In this document: one piece after another, positions 36,192 through 43,835 of the stretch
Position numbering within the stretch: the first letter of the stretch is position 1
How the letters are laid out: every line of letters begins with the position of its first letter
Origin: SZUA-430 sp034440355
GTDB lineage: Bacteria; Pseudomonadota; Alphaproteobacteria; Micropepsales; Micropepsaceae
NCBI GenBank assembly: GCA_034440355.1
Contig: JAWXBY010000166.1
Span: 1-64,000, forward strand
Direction of reading: 5' to 3'
DNA: 64,000 bases
Made by a program: the position numbers and the translations under genes
The notes under the pieces: model-generated
Databases searched by the model: none
What the model was told of the DNA's origin: nothing
What the model saw: the letters and a program-made list of their open reading frames with translations, nothing else

Positions 36192-37019
36192 TTGACGATC
36201 GTCGCGATCTGGCGTGAAGAAGGATTTCTGTGGTCGGTTGCCGACACACGCATTTGTAGTCCCGGCGATCAAGGTGTCGTGGTGCTCACGGACAGCGGCG
36301 CGAAGCTTCTCGCGCTTCCCACTGTGTGCCGACGAATACCAAGCACTACAGACGAGATCGGCGGCGTCAATCCGCATTTCGCAACGGAGTTTGGTTTTGC
36401 TTTTGCGGGAGCAAGCCTGCCCGCGTTGATGACTTATGCGACAGTGGCCACCTTCCTGCAGAATCTCGCAACGCCCAAAAAAGAGGCCCCTCCAAGGATG
36501 TCGGAGGTCGCAGAACTTGTCCGACGAGTAGCTCAGCGGTTTTCGGACGAGGTTCGCCTAGGTCGAAACTCTGGTGCGTCGCAGTTCGAAAGCGCGGTCT
36601 TTGGCTGGTGCCACACAGAGGCGCGCTTTCAGATATTTCGTATCGGTGGCGACAGCGGGGAACTCAAGATCCAAGAGTTCAATCCAACAAGTGAGGATGA
36701 AATAGTCCTCCTCGGGAGCGGCCAAGACGAATTCCGACGAAAAATACATCAGTTCAAAAACGACGGTGAACCACATGGGCGAACAGGGCGATGGCCAAAG
36801 CTCGTGGTCGAATCAATGGCTCTAGAGGGCATGGGAAGCGTTGGCGGGAGCCTATCCATCGGCATTACTCGTAAGACTGGAGGATATGAACTCTTCTTTT
36901 GGGTGCGGCCGAGGGAGTATGGAAAATCGCCAGCGTATTTCAGTTTCAACGGCCTTGAGATCGAGAAAGATGTGGGACGAGTTGGACGATACATTATCAA
37001 TATGGCCGGGATGGTGTAG
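36192..37019 (+). CDS. HslV/20S-proteasome-like Ntn hydrolase (candidate)
   Basis: The frame continues upstream, but the best start is TTG 36192, with AAGGGG eight bases before it. That gives Met-Thr-Ile-Val, so removal of Met would expose Thr1. Counting from Thr1, Asp17 (VADTRI) sits exactly where HslV and proteasome beta subunits have Asp17. Lys37 (SGAKLLALP) corresponds to Lys33 with a 4-residue longer loop. FAFAGASLPALMTYATVATF matches the HslV glycine-rich turn and helix, and Ser175 in LLGSGQDEF matches the HslV IGSGG serine. The end GGSLSIGITRKTGGYELFFW fits the last strands. At 274 mature residues it is about 100 longer than HslV. No HslU, Mpa or other ATPase is adjacent. The region has lower GC than its surroundings. 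Confidence 0.68.
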   Translation: MTIVAIWREEGFLWSVADTRICSPGDQGVVVLTDSGAKLLALPTVCRRIPSTTDEIGGVNPHFATEFGFAFAGASLPALMTYATVATFLQNLATPKKEAPPRMSEVAELVRRVAQRFSDEVRLGRNSGASQFESAVFGWCHTEARFQIFRIGGDSGELKIQEFNPTSEDEIVLLGSGQDEFRRKIHQFKNDGEPHGRTGRWPKLVVESMALEGMGSVGGSLSIGITRKTGGYELFFWVRPREYGKSPAYFSFNGLEIEKDVGRVGRYIINMAGMV

Positions 37020-37229
37020 TCGGCGAGAAACCGTATTTGAGAAGTCGAAGCTAGGAGCGCGCTCTGACACCAACCAACTATCTGCGCCGTGTCGTGCGCT
37101 ATGCTTGGGTTGCAGGCGAAGCAGCCGCCGTCAAATCGATCCGCGAGATTCTCCTGAAGGAGAACAGGCTTTACTGCGGCTCCGTCAATTTGATGGCTAT
37201 TGGCGGCAAGGGAAGGTTCTCGACTAGCG

Positions 37230-38066
37230 ATGCGCCACTCCATGTATAAGCACCACACCGCGCTCGGGCTGTGTGTCGGCATCGGCTTGTTGCTGGCGAC
37301 GTGGGCCAATCAAGCGGCGTCATCGGCAGGGCCGCGGCTCATGCTGCTGGGCGAGGTGCATGATAATCCCGACGGCCATCGCCAGCGCACTGACGCTTTG
37401 CGCGGGGAGGTGGAGGGTGGCTTCCGACCGGCATTGCTGATGGAACAATTCGACCGCGAAAATCAGGCGGCGCTGACGCAGGCCCAGGCGCACTGTAGCG
37501 ATGCTGATTGCGTGATCGCCGCGGCCGGCGGCAAACGCTGGGAATGGCCGCTGTACAAGCCCGTGATCGAGCTGGCGTTGCGGTATCGCTTGCCGTTGAT
37601 CGCAGCCAACGTCTCACGCGCCGACACCGGCAAGGTGATCGGTGGCGGTCTGACGGCCGCGCTTGAGCCTGAGACCATCCGGCAATTCAAACTCGATCAA
37701 GTTCTGCCGACCGATCTGGCGGCGCGACAACGCCAAGCCATCATCGACGGACATTGCGGCAAATTTCCCGAAGACATGGTGCCGGGCATGGTCAACGCCC
37801 AGGTCGCGCGCGATGTGTGGATGGCAAAACTCTTGGCCGAGCATTCCACCAACGGCGCGGTCCTGCTGGCCGGCAACGGTCACGTGCGCAAGGACGTCGG
37901 CGTGCCGCGCTGGCTGAGCCTCGTGACATCCATCAAGCCGCACGTCCACGGCTACGTCGAGAAGGCCGAGCCCGGCGACGCCGCGGCCTACGACGTAACC
38001 CACGTCATCCCCCCGCATCCACGACCCGATCCTTGCGCTGAGCTGGTTGCGCCGCGCAAGCCGTAA
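37230..38066 (+). CDS. ChaN/Tiki-like heme-binding-fold protein
   Basis: A 278-residue exported protein. After a signal segment (LGLCVGIGLLLATWANQA), it has the ChaN-type motif LMLLGEVHDNPDGH, then ALLMEQFDREN, a Cys pair in HCSDADC, and the C-terminal GNGHVRKDVGVPRW. ChaN family members are periplasmic or lipoprotein iron-regulated proteins that bind heme; relatives include the TIKI metalloproteases, whose GxxH/GNGH residues bind metal. Here the mature protein has no lipobox. I start at ATG 37230; an ATG at 37242 is also possible. The 210 bases upstream contain no clear gene. Confidence 0.8.
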   Translation: MRHSMYKHHTALGLCVGIGLLLATWANQAASSAGPRLMLLGEVHDNPDGHRQRTDALRGEVEGGFRPALLMEQFDRENQAALTQAQAHCSDADCVIAAAGGKRWEWPLYKPVIELALRYRLPLIAANVSRADTGKVIGGGLTAALEPETIRQFKLDQVLPTDLAARQRQAIIDGHCGKFPEDMVPGMVNAQVARDVWMAKLLAEHSTNGAVLLAGNGHVRKDVGVPRWLSLVTSIKPHVHGYVEKAEPGDAAAYDVTHVIPPHPRPDPCAELVAPRKP

Positions 38067-38144
38067 ATCGCCGGCGATCGTTCGGCGAATTGGTCGGAGG
38101 GAAATATGGCGACAGGTAGTCGTGTCCGGCGAAAGGAGAACAAG

Positions 38145-38555
38145 ATGCCAGACGTGGTTCCGTTTCTGACCTATGAGGACGGCATTGCCGCCCTAGAATG
38201 GCTGGCCGAAGTGTTTGGATTCACGGAGACAGCTCGCTTCACGTCTTCCGATGGAAGGCTTTCTCACGGCGAAATGTCGATTGGGGATGGCGTAATCATG
38301 TTGGCCAGTCCGTCAGCGGAATATGAAGGCCCCAAGCGACATCGCGGCACCTGCGAGATTGCCGCCTCATGGTCCGCTCTGCCATGGATCATTGATGGTG
38401 TCCTCGTCTACGTTGAGGACGTGGATCAGCACCATGCTCGGGCTAAGGCCGCAGGCGCCATGATCTTGTCTGAACCGGAGGATGGGCCGCCGGCGCGACG
38501 ATATCGCGTTGAGGATCTCGAGGGACATCGATGGATGTTCATGGCCCGAGACTAG
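38145..38555 (+). CDS. VOC (glyoxalase/bleomycin-resistance) family protein
   Basis: A 136-residue protein of the vicinal-oxygen-chelate fold. VPFLTYEDGIAALEWLAEVFGF is the usual start, followed by GEMSIGDGVIMLAS and the second beta-alpha-beta module VLVYVEDVDQHHARAKAAGA ending in EDLEGHRWMFMARD. The subgroup resembles PhnB-like proteins of unknown function. ATG 38145 is preceded by GGAG at a good distance. Monocistronic between ChaN-like and the repeat upstream of arsR-type regulator. Confidence 0.85.
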   Translation: MPDVVPFLTYEDGIAALEWLAEVFGFTETARFTSSDGRLSHGEMSIGDGVIMLASPSAEYEGPKRHRGTCEIAASWSALPWIIDGVLVYVEDVDQHHARAKAAGAMILSEPEDGPPARRYRVEDLEGHRWMFMARD

Positions 38556-38650
38556 CCCGTACGCAGAATCCTCAGCGGCCGTATTCGACGCGATCAAGCG
38601 CGCGCGGCCCTCGCGTGTCGCCCCGCTTGGTCGGTGCTGCGTCGCCCCAC

Positions 38651-38727
38651 CCTCCACCATCCGCCTTCGCCAAGGCTACGGCGGATGGTCCCCCTCCCCC
38701 GCTGAAGCGGGGGAGGATGAGAGGCGC
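38651..38727. repeat. Dispersed repeat element, copy 1
   Basis: A 77-bp GC-rich element from CCCTCCACCATCCGCC to GAGGATGAGAGGCG, containing an inner inverted repeat (CATCCGCC/GGCGGATG) and a CCCCTCCCCCGC/GCGGGGGAGG arm. A second copy lies at 52785-52861 with a few differences. It sits in the noncoding gap between the VOC gene and the ArsR-type regulator. It looks like a REP/MITE-like genome repeat; transposition function is not evident. Confidence 0.75.
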
Positions 38728-38767
38728 TTGGGTTTCCTCTTGCGCGCTTTGAATCGATCCGTTATAC

Positions 38768-38787
38768 ACTGAACCTTATGGTTCAGT
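38768..38787. promoter_or_regulatory. Palindromic operator over the arsR-type start codon
   Basis: ACTGAACC-TTAT-GGTTCAGT is a perfect 8-bp inverted repeat around a 4-base centre. It includes the ATG at 38778-38780 and begins directly after a -10-like TTATAC (38762-38767). A dimeric ArsR-type repressor bound here would block initiation, so autoregulation of the regulator and the linked SRPBCC gene is likely. Confidence 0.75.
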
Positions 38788-39143
38788 TTCATCAAACCCG
38801 CCTCGATGCTTCGTTTGCTGCGCTGTCGGATGCGACCCGGCGCGGCGTGTTGGAGCAGCTTGGGCGCGCCGATGCTTCGATCACGGACCTCGCCTCGAAG
38901 TTTCATATGACGCTTACGGGCATGAAGAAGCATGTCGGCGTGTTGGAGCGGGCGGGGCTTGTTACGACTGAGAAGGCCGGGCGCGTCAGGACGTGCCGGC
39001 TTGGCGCGCGCGCGCTGGAAGAAGAGGCCGCGTGGATCGAGCGGCACCGGCAATTGTGGAGCGCACGCTTCGACGAGTTGGACAAGATTGTCGAGGAATT
39101 GAAGGCTAAGGAGAAGGCAGATGCTCGCAGGAAAAGAAGGTAG
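38778..39143 (+). CDS. ArsR-type winged-helix transcriptional regulator
   Basis: A 121-residue regulator. Residues about 9-90 form the winged helix: ALSDATRRGVLEQLG, then the recognition helix MTLTGMKKHVGVLERAGLV, and the wing EKAGRVRTCRLG. No Cys cluster for metal sensing is seen, so it belongs to the non-metal subgroup that pairs with SRPBCC proteins. The C-terminal helix is charged. Its start codon lies inside a perfect 20-bp palindrome, and its last 23 bases overlap the next gene, so the pair is cotranscribed and self-regulated. Confidence 0.9.
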   Translation: MVQFHQTRLDASFAALSDATRRGVLEQLGRADASITDLASKFHMTLTGMKKHVGVLERAGLVTTEKAGRVRTCRLGARALEEEAAWIERHRQLWSARFDELDKIVEELKAKEKADARRKRR

Positions 39144-39618
39144 TCCCGCCATGAACCCTACCCAAGTGGAACGCAAGTCCGATCGCGAACTCGTCGTGAC
39201 GCGAACGTTCAATGCGCCGGCGCGCATCGTCTTCGAGGCGTGGAGTAAGCCTGAGTTGTTCCGGCGTTGGTGGGTGCCGAAGGCGATGAGCCCGTCACTG
39301 CTCTCGTGCGATATCGATATGCGCACCGGGGGCGGGTATCGGCTCGTGTTCCGCTTTCCGGGCTCGGATCAAACGATGGCGTTCTTCGGGACGTATAAAG
39401 AAGTCGTGCCGAACAAGCGCATCGTCTGGACGAACGACGAAAGCGATCAGGGCGCCGTGACCACGGTGACGCTCGAAGAACATGGCGGTAAGACGCTGCT
39501 CACCTTCCACGAGCTCTATCCGACGACGGCGGCCCTCGACGAAGCGCTCGCCGGTTCGGCGGAAGGCCTGCCCGAACAGTTCGCGCAGCTGGACGAGTTG
39601 CTCGCCGGCGGATCGTGA
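39121..39618 (+). CDS. SRPBCC (AHSA1) domain protein
   Basis: A 165-residue START-like domain: LVVTRTFNAPARIVFEAWSKPELFRRWW, GGGYRLVFRF, FFGTYKEVVPNKRIVWTNDE and TLLTFHELYPT. Such proteins bind small hydrophobic ligands and often form two-gene units with ArsR-type regulators. ATG 39121 has AAGGAG seven bases upstream and overlaps the regulator; ATG 39151, eight bases after the regulator stop, is the alternative and would remove ten atypical residues. The ligand is unknown. Confidence 0.88.
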   Translation: MLAGKEGSPAMNPTQVERKSDRELVVTRTFNAPARIVFEAWSKPELFRRWWVPKAMSPSLLSCDIDMRTGGGYRLVFRFPGSDQTMAFFGTYKEVVPNKRIVWTNDESDQGAVTTVTLEEHGGKTLLTFHELYPTTAALDEALAGSAEGLPEQFAQLDELLAGGS

Positions 39619-39643
39619 GCATAATACGCGACGAGGGGACGGT

Positions 39644-40513
39644 ATGCTCAGACGCGATTTTCTGAAGACGGCCGCAGCGACCGCCGCGTTGACTGCGGCC
39701 CTTCCCGTTCACGCCAAGGAGGCCGTGCCGATGTCGAATGAGAATTTTGCCGACGTGAATGGCCAGCATATTTTTTACAGCGTGCATGGCGCCGGCAAGC
39801 CGCTCATTCTTCTTCACGGCGGGATCGACCCGGACAGCTTTGGCGACAATCGGGCCGCGTTGGCCAAGGGGCGGCAGGTGATCGCCGTCCATCTCCAGGG
39901 GCATGGGCGCACGCCGGACACCGACAGGCCGCTGCGCAATGAAACGATGGGCGACGACATTGCCGCCGTGATCGGTCATCTGAAGTTCGGCAAGGCGGAC
40001 GTCATGGGATATTCGCTGGGCGCGGGCGTGGCGCTGCAGACCGCTATCCGGCATCCGGACGTGGTCGACCGGCTCGTGCTGGTGTCCGGGGCGATGAAGA
40101 AGAGCGGCTTTTATCCGGAGGGCGTGAAGGCTTTCGATGAACTGGAGTCCCACGCCGACGCGTATGGCCCCAGCGTCAAGGCGTCGCCGATGGGGGAGGC
40201 CTATCCCGATGTCGATTGGACGAAGCTCTTCCGGAAGCTCGGTGAGATGACGAAGCGCGACTATGATTACAGCGCCGACGTCGCCAAGGTTCGGGCGCGC
40301 ACGCTGCTCGTCTTCGCCGACGCCGACGCGCAGCGGCCCGAACACATGGTCGAGTTCTGGAAGGCGTTGGGCGGTGGCCAGCGCGACGCAGGGCTCGACG
40401 GCTCACTGCGGCCGCCGCATCAGTTCGCGATCGTGCCGGGCGCCATCCACTACACGCTCGCCGTCGATCCGATGTTGCCGGCGATCGTCGAGCGGTTTCT
40501 TGGGACCGCATAG
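39644..40513 (+). CDS. Tat-exported alpha/beta hydrolase
   Basis: A 289-residue enzyme. The N-terminus has a twin-arginine motif (RRDFLK) with a hydrophobic Ala-rich segment ending in VHAKE. The catalytic core shows PLILLHGGIDPDSF, LQGHGRTPD, the nucleophile elbow MGYSLGAG, an Asp in LLVFADADAQRPE and a His in IPGAIHYTLAV (as VPGAIHYT). ATG 39644 follows GAGGGGA at a good spacing; the open frame upstream belongs to another frame of the SRPBCC gene. It starts 25 bases after that gene, so the two may be cotranscribed. Ester substrate unknown. Confidence 0.85.
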   Translation: MLRRDFLKTAAATAALTAALPVHAKEAVPMSNENFADVNGQHIFYSVHGAGKPLILLHGGIDPDSFGDNRAALAKGRQVIAVHLQGHGRTPDTDRPLRNETMGDDIAAVIGHLKFGKADVMGYSLGAGVALQTAIRHPDVVDRLVLVSGAMKKSGFYPEGVKAFDELESHADAYGPSVKASPMGEAYPDVDWTKLFRKLGEMTKRDYDYSADVAKVRARTLLVFADADAQRPEHMVEFWKALGGGQRDAGLDGSLRPPHQFAIVPGAIHYTLAVDPMLPAIVERFLGTA

Positions 40514-40533
40514 AGAGCGCGAGCGCGACGCTT

Positions 40534-40893
<360 letters not shown>

Positions 40894-40978
40894 GGCTGAC
40901 GTTCCGTTCGCGTGTTCGGTTGACGATAGCTGCATCTCGCATCGTGCGTCCACAGCCTGTATGGTCGATGCCGTCTAC

Positions 40979-41470
40979 ATGAGGAGAGCCGCCTTGATCG
41001 ACGTCGTTCTGCGCGCGTGCGCTTTGGTCCTTTGCGTTGTGGCTCTGGCCTCTTGCGAGCAAGCCGCGACGGCTTCGGGCGTTCGGCAGGTCGTGTCGAC
41101 GACGTCGTTTGGGATGTGCGTCGGCTATTGCTCGACGCGGCTTGAGATTTCGGAGGCGGGCGCGGTGCTGGTGCGCTCGTCGCGCGGCGGGCGCGGCGCG
41201 CAGGAACTGCCCGAGCAGCGGTTCACGCAGACTTTGACGCCGGCCGAATGGGGTGAGATCGCGCGGCTGGCGGAGGCGGCGAAGCTCGACGGGTTGCCGG
41301 CCGTCATCGGCTGTCCCGATTGCGCGGATGGCGGCGCGGAGTCGCTGACCATCGTCAAGGCCTCCGGCGAGAAGGCGATTTCGTTCGAGCACGGTGCTGC
41401 GATCGAACAGGCGCAGCCGCTGCTCGAGCGCGTGCGCGCGCTTCGGACGGCGCTGATGCCGAAGGAATAG
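40979..41470 (+). CDS. Hypothetical lipoprotein
   Basis: A 163-residue protein with a lipobox ALASC at about residue 26 following the hydrophobic VLRACALVLCVVAL. The mature domain has two Cys pairs (GMCVGYCSTRL and GCPDCADGG) and a central LTPAEWGEIARLAEAAKLDGLPAV. It resembles small periplasmic proteins of unknown function with one Cys-x-x-x-Cys-type loop. ATG 40979 gives a twin-Arg start; a TTG at 40994 has a better ribosome-binding site (GAGGAG seven bases before) and leaves a 21-residue signal. The choice is open. Confidence 0.7.
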   Translation: MRRAALIDVVLRACALVLCVVALASCEQAATASGVRQVVSTTSFGMCVGYCSTRLEISEAGAVLVRSSRGGRGAQELPEQRFTQTLTPAEWGEIARLAEAAKLDGLPAVIGCPDCADGGAESLTIVKASGEKAISFEHGAAIEQAQPLLERVRALRTALMPKE

Positions 41471-41479
41471 CGCCGACCC

Positions 41480-42766
41480 TCAAGCGCGCAGGCAGGCCGC
41501 GAGCGCTGTGCGATAGGCGGCCAGCACCGGGGCGATGAGGTCGCCGGATGTGCATCGGAGGTCGTCGGCCGCGGTGTGGAAGTAGCGGTGGTAGCCGTAC
41601 TCGCCGATGGCGGAGGGATATTTGGCGTCGATGACGTTGACGATTTCGCCGGCGGCCGTCGTTTTGTCGGCGATGTAGACGTCTTGCAGGCCGCTTTGGC
41701 CTTTGAAGGCGCGGCGCAGGCGCTCGATTTGATCCGGGGTGGCGACCATCGCGCGCCCGGCGTCGGCGCTGGAGAGGGGGCGCGGTGTCGGGCCGATGTC
41801 GTGCCAGTCGCGCGCGGCCAGGCATGCGCCGATGTGCATCCAGAGCTTCGTGCGTTCGGGTTTGGGCGCCTTGTCCGACAGATAGTGTTCGCCGCCGAGA
41901 TAGACGTATTCGTGGCCGCTGGTGGCGACGAGTTCGAGATTCACTTGGTGCTTCGCCGACGCCAGCCAGTGCGCGAGGGCGAGCCAGACGGCTAAGCCCG
42001 ATCCGCGTTCGGCGACGCAGTCGAACCAGCCCGAACGCGGCGTCGAGAGGATGAACGTCTTCGCCGCCTTGCGGTCGCGGCGGGCGATCAGGTTGTAGGC
42101 CGGACGCTTGCCGCCGCGGCCGTCGACGGTGAGCGTTGCGCTCGATCCGCTGGCGGCGGCTGCGAGGAAGGGTGCGGCGTCCTTCGGTGCGAGGATGGCG
42201 ACCGGGCGGTCGAAGCCCGGTTTATGCGGGGACACGTTGAGGGCGACGGCCTCGCCGCTCGGCCCGTTGGTGATGGCGACGGCGGCGACGGCGCCGCGGC
42301 CAAATGCGTCGGCGACCGGCTTTGCGATTTGGCCGATGCCGCCCCAACGCGTGTAGGGCAGATCCAAGATGGCGATGGCGCCTTCCATGTCGCCGTCGCG
42401 ATCCGGACGGCGCAAGGGTCCGGTCATGCCGCTCGGTCCCGTTGGGCTGACGAGTGCTTGCGGGATCACCGTGGCGCGCGCTTCGCCGCTCACCAGCGTC
42501 GCGGTGGCAGGGTCGAAGTATGGGACTTCGAAGGATTGCCGCTCGCAGGCGTAGCCCGCGCGGGTGAGTTCGGCCTCCAGCCACGCGCCGCACGCTTCGT
42601 CGCCGGGCCCGCCGGATGCTTTGCCGCCGAACGCGGCGTAGCGCTCCACGACGGATTGCAGCCAGGCTGCGTCGTGTGCTTTCGGCCGCGTGGCCGCGGA
42701 GGCCGCGCCGCTTGCCGCGGCGGCGATCACACCGGAGGTCAAAATGGTTCGGCGCGATGGCCGCAT
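41480..42766 (-). CDS. Tat-exported M28-family-like peptidase
   Basis: A 428-residue protein with a twin-arginine signal (PSRRTILTSGVIAAAASG). The middle has a PA-like inserted domain (around AIAILDLPYTRWGG) between two halves of a zinc aminopeptidase fold. RSGWFDCVAERGSGLAVWLALAHWL and VATSGHEYVYLGGEHYL match the M28 metal-site region. Several of the canonical Asp and His ligands are not obvious, so activity is uncertain. I start at ATG 42764-42766, with GGGAGA upstream. It is divergent from the serine hydrolase gene across 52 bp. Confidence 0.75.
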   Translation of the reverse strand: MRPSRRTILTSGVIAAAASGAASAATRPKAHDAAWLQSVVERYAAFGGKASGGPGDEACGAWLEAELTRAGYACERQSFEVPYFDPATATLVSGEARATVIPQALVSPTGPSGMTGPLRRPDRDGDMEGAIAILDLPYTRWGGIGQIAKPVADAFGRGAVAAVAITNGPSGEAVALNVSPHKPGFDRPVAILAPKDAAPFLAAAASGSSATLTVDGRGGKRPAYNLIARRDRKAAKTFILSTPRSGWFDCVAERGSGLAVWLALAHWLASAKHQVNLELVATSGHEYVYLGGEHYLSDKAPKPERTKLWMHIGACLAARDWHDIGPTPRPLSSADAGRAMVATPDQIERLRRAFKGQSGLQDVYIADKTTAAGEIVNVIDAKYPSAIGEYGYHRYFHTAADDLRCTSGDLIAPVLAAYRTALAACLRA

Positions 42767-42818
42767 GAGGTTCTCCCGTTGTACGCTCTCGCCGGTCGTA
42801 TCGTAGCAGGAGCCGCGC

Positions 42819-43835
42819 ATGACGTTTATCCTTTCTCGCCGAGGCCTGTTGGCCGGTGCCGCCGCTTTTGCCGTCGCGCCTGCGTTCGCCGCGCTTTCAA
42901 GCGCGATGCAGGATGTGTTGGACTATGTGGGGGGCCAGAAGACCACGGGCTTCATCGTCGTGCGCGACCGCGCGACGCTGGTCGAGAAGAACTGGCCGCT
43001 GCCGGCCGACGCCGCGCCGTTTCGCGGCAACTTCAGCTACGGGACGACGCCGGACGGTGCGCTGCTCGAGGACGTCGCTTCGCAGCAGAAGAGTTTCGTC
43101 GCGATGCTCGCCGCCATCGCCGTCGACAAAGGCTTGCTGGACGTCGAGAAGCCGGTCTCGGATTACATCGGCGCGGGATGGTCGAAGGCGGCGGCCGAGC
43201 AGGAGCGCGCGATCCTCGTGATCCATCTTTTGACGATGAGTTCGGGGTTGAGCGAGGGGCTTGCCTATGTTGCGCCGGCGGACTCGGTCTTCTTCTACAA
43301 CACGCCGGCCTATGCGGTGACGAAGCGCGTGCTGGCGGCGGCTGCCAAGCAGACGCTGGAGACGATGACGCAGGATTGGCTGACGGCGCCGGCGGGGATG
43401 ACGAACACCGCATGGCGTAAGCGTCCCGCGGTGTTCGCCGATGTGGGCAATCCGACGGGGCTCGTCACCTGCCCGCGCGACGTCGCGGCGTTCGGGCAGC
43501 TTGTGCTGGATGGCGGCCGCGCGGCCGGTGGTGCGCGCGTCGTTTCGGAGGCGGCGTTGGCGGCGTTGTTTGCGCGCTCGAAGACCAATCCCGCTTACGG
43601 CCGATTGTGGTGGTTGAACGGCGCCGCGTACTCGCTGCGTCCGCCTGGGAAACGGGCGGAGGGCTCGCTCCTTCCGGCGGCGCCGGACGATCTTGTGGCC
43701 GCGCTGGGTGCGCTCGACCGCAAGCTCTATGTCGTGCCGAGCTTGAAGCTCGTCGTCGTGCGCATGGGCCAGGCCGCGCCGGACAAAGACTTCGATCAGC
43801 AGCTTTGGATCAGACTGATGAAGGCGCTGGCCTAG
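42819..43835 (+). CDS. Exported beta-lactamase-family serine hydrolase
   Basis: A 338-residue protein with an export signal containing a twin arginine (SRRGLLAGAAAFAVAPAFA). The SxxK motif is SQQK within EDVASQQKSFVAML, followed by LLTMSSGLSEG and the Tyr motif FFYNTPAY (YNT). This gives the class C/PBP-like active site, although the final KTG-like motif is unclear. AGGAG precedes ATG 42819. It is divergent from the peptidase and shares a CTAG stop palindrome with the GH1 gene. Esterase or peptidase activity is likelier than beta-lactam resistance. Confidence 0.82.
   Translation: MTFILSRRGLLAGAAAFAVAPAFAALSSAMQDVLDYVGGQKTTGFIVVRDRATLVEKNWPLPADAAPFRGNFSYGTTPDGALLEDVASQQKSFVAMLAAIAVDKGLLDVEKPVSDYIGAGWSKAAAEQERAILVIHLLTMSSGLSEGLAYVAPADSVFFYNTPAYAVTKRVLAAAAKQTLETMTQDWLTAPAGMTNTAWRKRPAVFADVGNPTGLVTCPRDVAAFGQLVLDGGRAAGGARVVSEAALAALFARSKTNPAYGRLWWLNGAAYSLRPPGKRAEGSLLPAAPDDLVAALGALDRKLYVVPSLKLVVVRMGQAAPDKDFDQQLWIRLMKALA

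Noticed and set aside
41480..43835. M28-like and serine-hydrolase genes as a beta-lactam resistance locus
   Set aside because: The SxxK and YxN motifs only show a broad esterase/peptidase fold. No ampR-type regulator or third beta-lactamase motif was clear.
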